From assembly GCA_001802455.1 (NCBI GenBank), contig MGXZ01000008.1, positions 1-36,135 of the forward strand: a DNA stretch of 36,135 bases, read 5' to 3'. The DNA is from Gammaproteobacteria bacterium RIFCSPHIGHO2_12_FULL_39_24 (GTDB lineage Bacteria > Pseudomonadota > Gammaproteobacteria > Coxiellales > Coxiellaceae). Positions 9,655 through 16,551 of the stretch are shown here, in pieces (positions within the stretch are counted from its first letter, which is position 1; each line of letters begins with the position of its first letter). A program made the position numbers and the translations under genes. A model generated the notes under the pieces. It was not told where the DNA came from. It saw only the letters and a list, made by a program, of their open reading frames with translations, and ran no database searches.

Positions 9655-10843
9655 GCGCTACACCAGATGATTGTTTTGCACTAAAACACAGTGCCGCGAA
9701 AAGCGCGTACATATGTGCGATGGGAAATGAAACCAAAAACGCATTGAACAATCCACCAAAAAATGTGGCTATTAAAACAAATTGCATCAAGCAACGATAG
9801 TGTTTTGGCAATTCAAATGTGGTTTTGAACTGCATGAAAATGGCAGTCAACAACACAATCAATCCAACCACACCAAATTCCAACATAAAATTCAGATAGA
9901 TCGATTCAACATAATCAAGCGATGGGGTGTATTTGTGTTCTTGTGGTGAAACCACATCAGGAAGTGCTGTACGGATTCCGCCCGTACCATATCCAATCCA
10001 CGGTCGCTCGTGAATCATTTTTTTTGCAATATGCCACATTTCGAGGCGTTGTCCTATAGAAGTGCGATGATTAATTTGATGGGAATATTGATAATGATGC
10101 ACCATGTCTTTTATGCGAGATTGAAAATGCGGTGAAAAAAAGAAAGCGCAAGCAATAATAATCATGCCAGAAAATGCGGCAAAAAATACACCAGTCCATT
10201 TAAATCGAATCAACCCCAGATAACACAAGAGCAGAAAGAAAATGCCATACCCTGTTCTGCCATCACTCATAAAAATAATATTCACCCCCATCAATAAAAA
10301 AATAATCGCATAAAACAAACGATTTTCTTTTTCAAACAAACAACGATAACCGCAAATAAATGCTGCGATATTCATCGCAAAACTTTGAACGATACGATCC
10401 ATAAATACACTCCCTGCGGGATATATTTTAATGGGCGACATGATGGTTACAAACTCATTGTGCAAAAACACTTTAAAATAAGACAGCAACAACACACCGA
10501 TCATCGCCCATAAAAATGCATTCACCATGCGTTTTCGCCACACTTCTTCCGCAATAAATACAATAAAAAATGGCGTCATGAACAACCAATGTTGTTTTTG
10601 CAAATCTTGAAATATCAGGTGTCGTGTCGATGTGGAATAAAATGTTCCGGCCACAAATAAAGCGCCCAATAACCAAAAACTCAAAGCCGCTTTGTTCTCG
10701 ACGATTTTTTTAAAACAGGTATTCCAACCACATGACAATAACAGAAAAATAAATGCGCCGATGTACGTTATTGTGGTAATAGTAACTGATATTGATGATA
10801 CAGTGATACACAACGTCAACAAAAACAACGCGATCCACTTCAT
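9644..10843 (-). CDS. O-antigen ligase-like (WaaL/Wzy_C) membrane protein
   Basis: A 399-aa polytopic inner-membrane protein with about ten hydrophobic segments and a larger soluble loop around residues 230-315. The ERPWIGYGTGGIRTALP stretch in that loop resembles the periplasmic catalytic loop of the O-antigen ligase/polymerase family, which transfers undecaprenyl-linked glycans to the lipid A core. A good AGGGG site precedes ATG 10843. It is followed by, and overlaps, the GT9 gene. Ligase and polymerase roles cannot be told apart here. Confidence 0.8.
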   Translation of the reverse strand: MKWIALFLLTLCITVSSISVTITTITYIGAFIFLLLSCGWNTCFKKIVENKAALSFWLLGALFVAGTFYSTSTRHLIFQDLQKQHWLFMTPFFIVFIAEEVWRKRMVNAFLWAMIGVLLLSYFKVFLHNEFVTIMSPIKIYPAGSVFMDRIVQSFAMNIAAFICGYRCLFEKENRLFYAIIFLLMGVNIIFMSDGRTGYGIFFLLLCYLGLIRFKWTGVFFAAFSGMIIIACAFFFSPHFQSRIKDMVHHYQYSHQINHRTSIGQRLEMWHIAKKMIHERPWIGYGTGGIRTALPDVVSPQEHKYTPSLDYVESIYLNFMLEFGVVGLIVLLTAIFMQFKTTFELPKHYRCLMQFVLIATFFGGLFNAFLVSFPIAHMYALFAALCFSAKQSSGVAHDQ

Positions 10844-10880
10844 GTGTTACAACCCCTATCAAAACAAAACGCAATCACTA

Positions 10881-10886
10881 TATAAT
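10881..10886 (+). promoter_or_regulatory. Possible -10 box for rdgB
   Basis: A perfect TATAAT lies between waaL-like and rdgB, facing rdgB. The matching -35 (10858-10863, ATCAAA) is poor. If it is used, the palindromic repeat at 10917-11050 would be transcribed as part of the rdgB leader. Confidence 0.35.
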
Positions 10887-10916
10887 GCACTTCAATTTTT
10901 TGTCTAGGACTGATTG

Positions 10917-11050
10917 AATGCGAATTAAGAGCAAAATTAAAAGCGCGAGTGGGAAATTTTGGGGTGTGCTTGTTTTTGTGTCATTTTCACGAAAAACAAG
11001 TACCCCCAGTCGCCCACGAGTAAATGCAAATTCAGCTCTTAATTCGCATT
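10917..11050. repeat. Palindromic repeat element, copy A (134 bp)
   Basis: Bounded by a perfect 16-bp inverted repeat: AATGCGAATTAAGAGC at 10917-10932 and its complement at 11035-11050. Inside are GAGTGGG/CCCAC-type arms and a central hairpin (CTTGTTTTT ... AAAAACAAG). The central hairpin, the GTGGGAAA flank and the GAATTAAG ends are shared with the inner module of the larger copies at 24767-25265 and 28912-29425. No target-site duplication is obvious. It sits in the leader region of rdgB. Confidence 0.85.
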
Positions 11051-11099
11051 TAAGAAACCCCACGCGCAAGGTTCCGCGTCAAAACGCGGGAAAAAATTT

Positions 11100-11714
11100 A
11101 TGTCAAACGAAAATGCACTCAAGTTAGTTCTCGCTTCTTCCAATTCTGGAAAAATCGCAGAAATTAGAGAAATGACACGTGAGCTGCCAATTGAATGGAT
11201 TGCGCAATCTGATTTAGCTATTCCTGATATTGAAGAAACCGGAAAAACATTTATCGAAAATGCCATTTTAAAAGCACGCAATGCGAGTAAATTATCGGGT
11301 TTACCTGCTTTGGCAGATGATTCTGGTTTAGTCATTGATGCATTAGGCGGCGCGCCGGGAATTTTTTCAGCGCGGTACGCAGGTCGTGATGCAACGGATG
11401 CGCAGCGTAATCAAAAAATAATAAATGAAATGCGAGACGCGCCAGAAAACGAACGCACCGCTTCTTATCACTGTGTCTTGGCGCTGGTTGAATTCGAAGA
11501 TGATCCGGTTCCGTTAATTTGTCATGGTATTTGGGAAGGTTCAATTTTAACGTCACCGCGTGGAAAAAATGGATTTGGTTACGATCCTATTTTCTATGTG
11601 CCAACCCACCACTGTTCTGCCGCAGAATTATCAACAACAGAAAAAAATCGCATCAGTCATCGTGGACAAGTGATAGAACAATTTATTGAAGTGTTTCAGT
11701 CTGTGATGACTTGA
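11100..11714 (+). CDS. rdgB: dITP/XTP pyrophosphatase (RdgB/HAM1 family)
   Basis: Hydrolyses non-canonical purine nucleoside triphosphates (dITP, XTP), keeping them out of DNA and RNA. The 204-aa protein has the family's N-terminal substrate loop (ASSNSGKIAEI), the LADDSGL motif, GAPGIFSARYAG, and the C-terminal GFGYDPIF and SHRG segments. It is preceded by repeat A and by a small hairpin (CCGCG/CGCGG, about 11074-11088) ending roughly ten bases before the ATG, which may affect its translation. Confidence 0.96.
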   Translation: MSNENALKLVLASSNSGKIAEIREMTRELPIEWIAQSDLAIPDIEETGKTFIENAILKARNASKLSGLPALADDSGLVIDALGGAPGIFSARYAGRDATDAQRNQKIINEMRDAPENERTASYHCVLALVEFEDDPVPLICHGIWEGSILTSPRGKNGFGYDPIFYVPTHHCSAAELSTTEKNRISHRGQVIEQFIEVFQSVMT

Positions 11715-11728
11715 AATGCGTACTAAAC

Positions 11729-12262
11729 TCACGGAATGGTAACCACAACACGCCGATTAAACGACGCACCCATGGGATAGTTATTACTTCCAACAGGATG
11801 TTTCGCACCATTACCAACCACCAAAACAATTTTTGAATCTAGCCCATCTTCACGTAAATAGGTGGCGATGGTTTCCGCATAATGCAACGACAATAAATTT
11901 CTGGCTGGCGCTAACCACACTTTGTCAGTGTATCCATTGATCGTAATTTTTGGATGCGCAAAATAAGTAGCGTATCTATTTAAAAATTGCGCAAGACGAT
12001 CCAAATCAATTTCGCGACGGGGTTTTAATTCACGCGCATCTTTTGTGAAAAAGCAATCCGTTGGAATAATAAAAGTAAAATACATTCCTTGCTTGATAAT
12101 TTGAATTCCGGACGCTTGAATTTTCCACAGCAATTCTTTTTGCTGCGAAGTAAAGGAGCGCCACTCAGGTTTTTCAATGTAATTGGGTTCGCGATAACAG
12201 GCCGTCAAACCGAGCGCCAAAACAAATAGAATTAATATTCGAATCCATTGCAATTTATTCAT
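11729..12262 (-). CDS. OmpA-family lipoprotein, IcmN/DotK-like
   Basis: A 178-aa lipoprotein. The signal helix ends in the lipobox LTAC with Cys22, and the C-terminal part is an OmpA-like peptidoglycan-binding domain (ITINGYTDKVW, ARNLLSLHYAETIATYLREDG, SFNRRVVV). Start ATG 12262 has AGAGGAAAG upstream; an in-frame extension to 12340 lacks such support. Length, lipobox and domain match IcmN/DotK (LphA), an outer-membrane lipoprotein of the Dot/Icm type IVB system in Legionella and Coxiella. No other icm/dot gene is visible in the window, so the assignment is moderate; a generic OmpA-type lipoprotein is the alternative. Confidence 0.65.
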   Translation of the reverse strand: MNKLQWIRILILFVLALGLTACYREPNYIEKPEWRSFTSQQKELLWKIQASGIQIIKQGMYFTFIIPTDCFFTKDARELKPRREIDLDRLAQFLNRYATYFAHPKITINGYTDKVWLAPARNLLSLHYAETIATYLREDGLDSKIVLVVGNGAKHPVGSNNYPMGASFNRRVVVTIP

Positions 12263-12340
12263 GGTAACTTTCCTCTTTTCCAAGGGATAATAACATACTC
12301 TGCGATAGACAAAAAATGCTGCACCGGCTTGTTTTATCAA

Positions 12341-12949
12341 TTATCCCGGCAACATTATTTCCATCTGCACTGGATAGTCAGGATGTAAATTTAATCGAGA
12401 AAATGCGAGTGAAATTTGTTTTTCAATTTCATCACGATCCATTTTATCAAAAATGGCTGAAAATAATTTATTAAATGCAATTTTATCTTCTTCCACCAAT
12501 AAATCATTTTTTAATTCACAATAACGAATTATATTCACACACGCATCTACTAACTTTTGTTGCGATGAACGTCGCAATATTTGTTTTTTTATTTGCGTTT
12601 CATGCAGCATATGCTGCTCAATTAAATGTGCTTTTGCAATTTCTTCTTGTAATTCATTTTTGATTTGCACAGCAACGGGGTCGAGATGATCCGACAGTAA
12701 AGCATGTGTATATTTTAATTCCGCAATGATACGTTGATCCCACAATGCCACTTGTGATTGCAGTAACTTAATATTTCTTTTTGACAATCGTCCATAACCC
12801 GCTTTGGCGAGCCACACCAAATACAAAATAATATTAATATTAAATCCACTGTGATGTTGAAGATGATGAACTGATTCACTCAACTCATTTTTTGTGAGCA
12901 ATTCGCGAGTGAATTGTATGAAGGGGCAGGTCGAGTTGAGATCATCCAT
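12341..12949 (-). CDS. TIGR02444-like conserved protein
   Basis: A 202-aa soluble, mostly helical protein. The segment GFNINIILYLVWLAKAGYG, followed by a long helical region with VALWDQRIIAELKYTHALL, matches the pattern I know for the TIGR02444/DUF2390 family, whose function is unknown. I prefer ATG 12949 (GGA five bases upstream) over TTG 12958. Relatives are usually about 150-180 aa. It lies upstream of the IcmN-like gene on the same strand, separated by 78 bp, and may be co-transcribed. Confidence 0.65.
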   Translation of the reverse strand: MDDLNSTCPFIQFTRELLTKNELSESVHHLQHHSGFNINIILYLVWLAKAGYGRLSKRNIKLLQSQVALWDQRIIAELKYTHALLSDHLDPVAVQIKNELQEEIAKAHLIEQHMLHETQIKKQILRRSSQQKLVDACVNIIRYCELKNDLLVEEDKIAFNKLFSAIFDKMDRDEIEKQISLAFSRLNLHPDYPVQMEIMLPG

Positions 12950-12996
12950 GATATCCAACTTAATTCAAAAAGCACTGATACTATTGTACTCAGTAT

Positions 12997-13551
12997 TTAT
13001 GCTGCTTGCGATTGTCTTCCGATCATTAACGATTCAAGATGCGCAATGACGCGCGTGTAAAAACCGGGATTATTGGCTTGCTGACGTGACAATGTTTGCA
13101 GCTGCAAATCGCATTGCTCTGACGAACCAAACTCAACAATCACTTTATTACAATCAAACAATCGCTTAGTCACACTTTCATTTAAACGTTCACGTGGAAG
13201 CGCACACAATTGGATCGCAACCAACAATGCCCGAGACGCTTTCTGCCCACGATGCACAACCTGGCCATTTTCAATGTAATAGTTTCCCAAATATTCTTTG
13301 AGATATTCACAAAATTGTCCAATACCGGAATAAGAGTAATACCCTTTGGCTGCTATGGACATGTTTTCTTCAATATCTGCTATGATCGCAACCCCCGCCC
13401 GGTACAACAACAAATCACTTTCATACGTATCCGAATCCCGCAATTTTAGCTGTTGCAGTTTTATCATGCGCTCAACTTGATCTAAATGACGACGAAGCAA
13501 GAGACGGTAATCGGCGATTACCTTACTCATGGTTTCAGAAAAAATAGTCAT
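12997..13551 (-). CDS. Unknown 184-aa protein with PmrA-type promoter
   Basis: I do not recognise this protein. It is soluble, largely helical and has no signal peptide. Its N-terminal third is charged (LLLRRHLDQVERMIKLQQLKLRD), the middle holds an aromatic GYYSYSG and YLGNYYIENGQ stretch, and the tail ends SLMIGRQSQAA. Start ATG 13551 has AAGGG about ten bases upstream; ATG 13530 is an alternative. Its upstream region carries a TTAA-N7-TTAA box (13604-13620), 10 bp from a perfect TATAAT. That layout is shared with csrA and the 409- and 1056-aa genes, so it may belong to a PmrA-type regulon and could be a secreted substrate (inference only). Confidence 0.7.
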   Translation of the reverse strand: MTIFSETMSKVIADYRLLLRRHLDQVERMIKLQQLKLRDSDTYESDLLLYRAGVAIIADIEENMSIAAKGYYSYSGIGQFCEYLKEYLGNYYIENGQVVHRGQKASRALLVAIQLCALPRERLNESVTKRLFDCNKVIVEFGSSEQCDLQLQTLSRQQANNPGFYTRVIAHLESLMIGRQSQAA

Positions 13552-13587
13552 GATGTCACAACCCTTTTGTTAGGATAAGTTGCGTTT

Positions 13588-13620
13588 ATTATAGAGATTA
13601 AATCTTAACGTAATATTAAT
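13588..13620 (-). promoter_or_regulatory. Promoter with PmrA-like box for the 184-aa gene
   Basis: Read on the minus strand: half-sites ATTAAT and GTTAAG spaced by 5 bp (box 13604-13620), then a 10-bp spacer, then TATAAT (13588-13593). This gives 10 of 12 matches to YTTAAK-N5-YTTAAK, and the TTAA-N7-TTAA core is intact. The -10 lies about 36 bp upstream of ATG 13551. Confidence 0.55.
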
Positions 13621-13766
13621 AAATAATTAAGTTAGATTCATATTAATACTAAACAAAGGTGACTATTTTATACAATAAGCTTATAACTGGTTAATAATAA
13701 AGCAAAATAGGAAATTAATGGATAACACACTATACTCTCTTTGTGAATTAGCGGAGGTAATTATCC

Positions 13767-14468
13767 ATGAACAAAACCATCTTAATTTCAGCATTGTCTG
13801 CTGCTGTATTCGTAATCGGGATGACCCTCAGTCCTTCAGTCCTTGCCCAAAGATATTATGGATCACACCTATGTGGATATTCCGATTTTACGTGCGTTAA
13901 GGTAAAACGGGGGGACACCTGGGAAAAACTGTTTCCAAATGAACGTGATAGAGAAATTGTTAAACGTTTAAACCGTACCAATATGAAGGTCACTTACCGC
14001 AGTTGGATTGTAGTACCAAAAAACTTAAGGAATATCAATAACATGGAATTATCGCCATTTCCTTTGCATAAAGATACCCGTGGTCACAAATTATTGCTTG
14101 TAAACCTATCGCTACAAGCTTTTGGCGCCTATGACGCCAGCGGTAACTTGGTTCATTGGGGGCCTGTATCCGGCGGAAAAGGTTATTGCCCTGATGTGGG
14201 TCGCAATTGCAATACTTCAACGGGTAACTTTAAAGTTTTTCGAAAACAAGGACCTGAATGCAAATCATCAAAATTCCCTATCGAAACCAATGGCGGCGCA
14301 CCCATGCCCTATTGCATGCACTTTAATGGTGGATATGCACTGCATGGATCGACTTTACCGGGCTATCATGATAGCCATGGATGCGTTCGACTCTTTTTCG
14401 ATGATGCAAAATGGTTGAACCAAAATTTCTTAACCATTGGAACGCCGGTCATTGTCACGCATTCGTAG
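13767..14468 (+). CDS. Periplasmic L,D-transpeptidase (YkuD)
   Basis: Forms 3-3 peptidoglycan cross-links or attaches proteins to the wall. The 233-aa precursor has a signal peptide with probable cleavage after VLA (residue 27). A LysM-like stretch follows (VKVKRGDTWEKL ... SWIVVP, ~44-84), then the YkuD domain with its catalytic signature HGCVRL (Cys206, preceded by the ALHGS motif). GGAGG lies 10 bases before ATG 13767. Such enzymes are prominent in Coxiella and Legionella. It precedes ubiC by 32 bp on the same strand. Confidence 0.93.
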   Translation: MNKTILISALSAAVFVIGMTLSPSVLAQRYYGSHLCGYSDFTCVKVKRGDTWEKLFPNERDREIVKRLNRTNMKVTYRSWIVVPKNLRNINNMELSPFPLHKDTRGHKLLLVNLSLQAFGAYDASGNLVHWGPVSGGKGYCPDVGRNCNTSTGNFKVFRKQGPECKSSKFPIETNGGAPMPYCMHFNGGYALHGSTLPGYHDSHGCVRLFFDDAKWLNQNFLTIGTPVIVTHS

Positions 14469-14500
14469 GTTGACGCATTCTACCAAATCACTTATGTTTT

Positions 14501-15028
14501 GTGTCTCAAAAAACAAACTGGATGATCAGAGCCTCAATGACTATTTTTGAAGGGTTAACATCACATCAACGCGATTGGTTAAGCAGCAAAGAATCACTGA
14601 CAAAGCGTTTACGTACAGTGACGCAAAATAAAATCACGCATCATTTATTTTATAACGACTGGGGGATTGTCGATCAAAACACAACCGCCTGGATTCGCCG
14701 CATGGAGTGGCGTTATGAAAATACAACGTGGGTTGCGTGCACTGTCATGATTCCTGAAACATCGATCAATGAAGAAACGCAGGAATTATTGCATACCGGA
14801 GAAAAATCCATCGGCGATACTTTATTTCAAGATCCCACCTTAACGCGCAGTGATTTTACATTTTCAAAATGTAACAATAACGAATGGGGTCGCGAGAGTA
14901 TTTTTTATTATAAACAGCAGCCAATATTTTTGGTTGAACATTTTTATGCTGAGTTTTTTGATGCGATCAGGCGATCAGACAGTGTACCGACTGATCTACT
15001 TTCCCAATTCGATATTTTCCCACTTTGA
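14501..15028 (+). CDS. ubiC: Chorismate-pyruvate lyase
   Basis: Converts chorismate to 4-hydroxybenzoate, the ubiquinone ring precursor. The 175-aa frame has the family features RDWLSSKESLTKRLR near residues 24-38, TLTRSDF, and WGRESIFYYKQQPIFLVEHF with the conserved Glu. The start is uncertain: GTG 14501 gives an N-terminus of E. coli-like length but lacks a clear ribosome site; ATG 14522 or 14537 are alternatives. The stop lies inside a 16-bp tandem repeat (15000-15040). The partner gene ubiA is about 670 bp downstream, separated by a toxin-antitoxin-like pair. Confidence 0.88.
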   Translation: MSQKTNWMIRASMTIFEGLTSHQRDWLSSKESLTKRLRTVTQNKITHHLFYNDWGIVDQNTTAWIRRMEWRYENTTWVACTVMIPETSINEETQELLHTGEKSIGDTLFQDPTLTRSDFTFSKCNNNEWGRESIFYYKQQPIFLVEHFYAEFFDAIRRSDSVPTDLLSQFDIFPL

Positions 15029-15040
15029 TATTTTCCCACC
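15000..15040. repeat. 16-bp tandem repeat at the ubiC 3' end
   Basis: Three tandem units with TTTCCC recurring at exact 16-bp steps (15000, 15016, 15032) and GATA between them. The array contains the ubiC stop codon and the -35 of the downstream promoter, so it could be an operator for the small regulator that follows. Confidence 0.7.
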
Positions 15041-15052
15041 TTATGTTATACT
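15025..15052 (+). promoter_or_regulatory. Promoter of the toxin-antitoxin-like pair
   Basis: TTGATA (15025-15030), a 16-bp spacer, and TATACT (15047-15052), about 30 bp before the antitoxin-like ATG. The -35 lies within the 16-bp tandem repeat, a plausible place for autoregulation. Confidence 0.65.
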
Positions 15053-15083
15053 CACACAGAGATACCATCCAAGAGTAATTGAT

Positions 15084-15353
15084 ATGCGTAAGCTAAAAAT
15101 AATCAGACCTGATGCCAAAGGCAGAATAAGCTTAGGCGCATTGCCGCCTGGCATTAGCGGTTTTCGGCTGATCATTGATAAAGAAGGTCGCTATATTTTA
15201 GAACCCTTGTCAGAAATTCCAGCGAGAGAGCGGTGGCTGTATGAAAACGCAGCAGCACTAACCAAGGTAAAAAAAGGTCTTACCGAGCTAGCGAATCCAC
15301 AAAAAAAACTGACGAAATTGAGTTTTTCAAAATACTCGTCAGATAAAGAGTAA
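15084..15353 (+). CDS. AbrB-like antitoxin candidate
   Basis: An 89-aa protein. The N-terminal half (MRKLKIIRPDAKGRISLG ... GFRLIIDKEGRYILEP) reads as a small swapped-hairpin DNA-binding domain of the SpoVT/AbrB type. The rest (IPARERWLYENAAALTKVKKGL) resembles antitoxins I associate with a RelE-like partner. ATG 15084 has a weak AAGAG site. It ends 7 bp before the toxin-like gene on the same strand and has its own promoter. It probably represses that promoter and binds the partner (family-based inference). Confidence 0.75.
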   Translation: MRKLKIIRPDAKGRISLGALPPGISGFRLIIDKEGRYILEPLSEIPARERWLYENAAALTKVKKGLTELANPQKKLTKLSFSKYSSDKE

Positions 15354-15360
15354 AGCTTTT

Positions 15361-15660
15361 ATGTCTAGATGTGAGCTGTTTTTCCTGCAATCCGCGTTGG
15401 ATGATCTTCACGAGCTCGAGTCAAACTCAGCGCATCACAAAAGATTAAAAGCGGTACGCAAAACGTTGGCGCTGATGGAAAATAATTTAAGACATCCCGG
15501 TTTGCATACACACAAATACACCTCATTGTGCGGACCCAATGGAGAGGAAGTGTTTGAAGCGTATGCTGAAAATAATACACCGAGCGCCTATCGTATTTTT
15601 TGGTGCTACGGTCCGAATAAAAAACAAATTACGATTATCGCTATTACGCCACATCCGTAA
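15361..15660 (+). CDS. RelE/ParE-like toxin candidate
   Basis: A 99-aa basic protein with the segments NNLRHPGLHTHKYTSL, NGEEVFEAYAEN and AYRIFWCYGPNKKQITIIAITPHP. This pattern is typical of a small family annotated as cytotoxic translational repressors partnered with the upstream type of antitoxin. The C-terminal beta-strands and His/Arg content fit a RelE fold, but the catalytic residues cannot be assigned by eye. The pair separates ubiC from ubiA, suggesting insertion into a ubiquinone operon. Confidence 0.72.
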   Translation: MSRCELFFLQSALDDLHELESNSAHHKRLKAVRKTLALMENNLRHPGLHTHKYTSLCGPNGEEVFEAYAENNTPSAYRIFWCYGPNKKQITIIAITPHP

Positions 15661-15699
15661 GCATTTTTATTTTACAGTTTACCGAAAGAAGATTTTCTC

Positions 15700-16536
15700 A
15701 TGATACTGTCCTATCTGCGCTTAATGCGCTTCCACAAACCGGTCGGCATTTTATTATTATTATGGCCAACAATGTGGGCGTTGTGGATTGCATCCAATGG
15801 CGCACCGCATATTAACAATATTTTTATTTTTGTTGCTGGCGTGATTTTAATGCGCGCGGCAGGTTGTGTCATTAATGATATTGTTGATCGAAAATTAGAT
15901 TTGCATGTGTCACGCACTCGCACTCGACCGATTGCAACAGGCGAAATTGCCACACGATCTGCCTTAATTTTATTTTTAATATTATGCATGACCGCTTTTA
16001 TTTTAGTGTTATTCACCAATGCATTAACTATTTTGCTCGCGTTTTTTGCTGTTATGGTTGCAATTATTTATCCCTTTATGAAACGCTACACACATTTTCC
16101 GCAAGTGATTTTAGGCATCGCCTTTTCATTTTCAGTTCCAATGGCATTTGCTGCAGAAACTAGCCGCGTTTCTTTTATTGCGGGATTAATCATGTTAATT
16201 ACGATGTTATGGACAATAATGTATGACACAGAATACGCAATGGCGGATCGTGAAGATGATTTAAAAATAGGAATCAAGTCAACAGCGATTTTTTTTGAGA
16301 AATATGATCGAGCGATGATTGGATTACTTCAAAGTGTCGTAATTTTATTACTATATTTTCTAGGTGATGTAAAACATTTTTCTGTTATATATTTTTCTGC
16401 GATTTTTATTTGTCTATTATTGTTTATTTATCAACAAATGTTAATCTCAAAACGCGAATCGCAAAATTGTCTGCGTGCATTTTTGAATAATCAGTGGGTG
16501 GGATTAATTATTTTTGTGGGGATATTTTTGAAATAA
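15700..16536 (+). CDS. ubiA: 4-hydroxybenzoate polyprenyltransferase
   Basis: Attaches the polyprenyl tail to 4-hydroxybenzoate in the inner membrane, the step after UbiC. The 278-aa integral membrane protein has about eight hydrophobic segments and the two Asp-rich Mg-prenyl-diphosphate motifs of UbiA enzymes: NDIVDRKLD (~66-74) and DTEYAMADREDD (~175-186). It is convergent with mrcA, with only 15 bp between the stops. Confidence 0.95.
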   Translation: MILSYLRLMRFHKPVGILLLLWPTMWALWIASNGAPHINNIFIFVAGVILMRAAGCVINDIVDRKLDLHVSRTRTRPIATGEIATRSALILFLILCMTAFILVLFTNALTILLAFFAVMVAIIYPFMKRYTHFPQVILGIAFSFSVPMAFAAETSRVSFIAGLIMLITMLWTIMYDTEYAMADREDDLKIGIKSTAIFFEKYDRAMIGLLQSVVILLLYFLGDVKHFSVIYFSAIFICLLLFIYQQMLISKRESQNCLRAFLNNQWVGLIIFVGIFLK

Positions 16537-16551
16537 TGTGATGCGCTCATG

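Noticed and set aside
13604-13636. TTAA box read as a plus-strand promoter element for the L,D-transpeptidase
   Set aside because: On the plus strand the hexamer at the 10-bp spacing is GTTAGA, not -10 like, whereas on the minus strand it is TATAAT.
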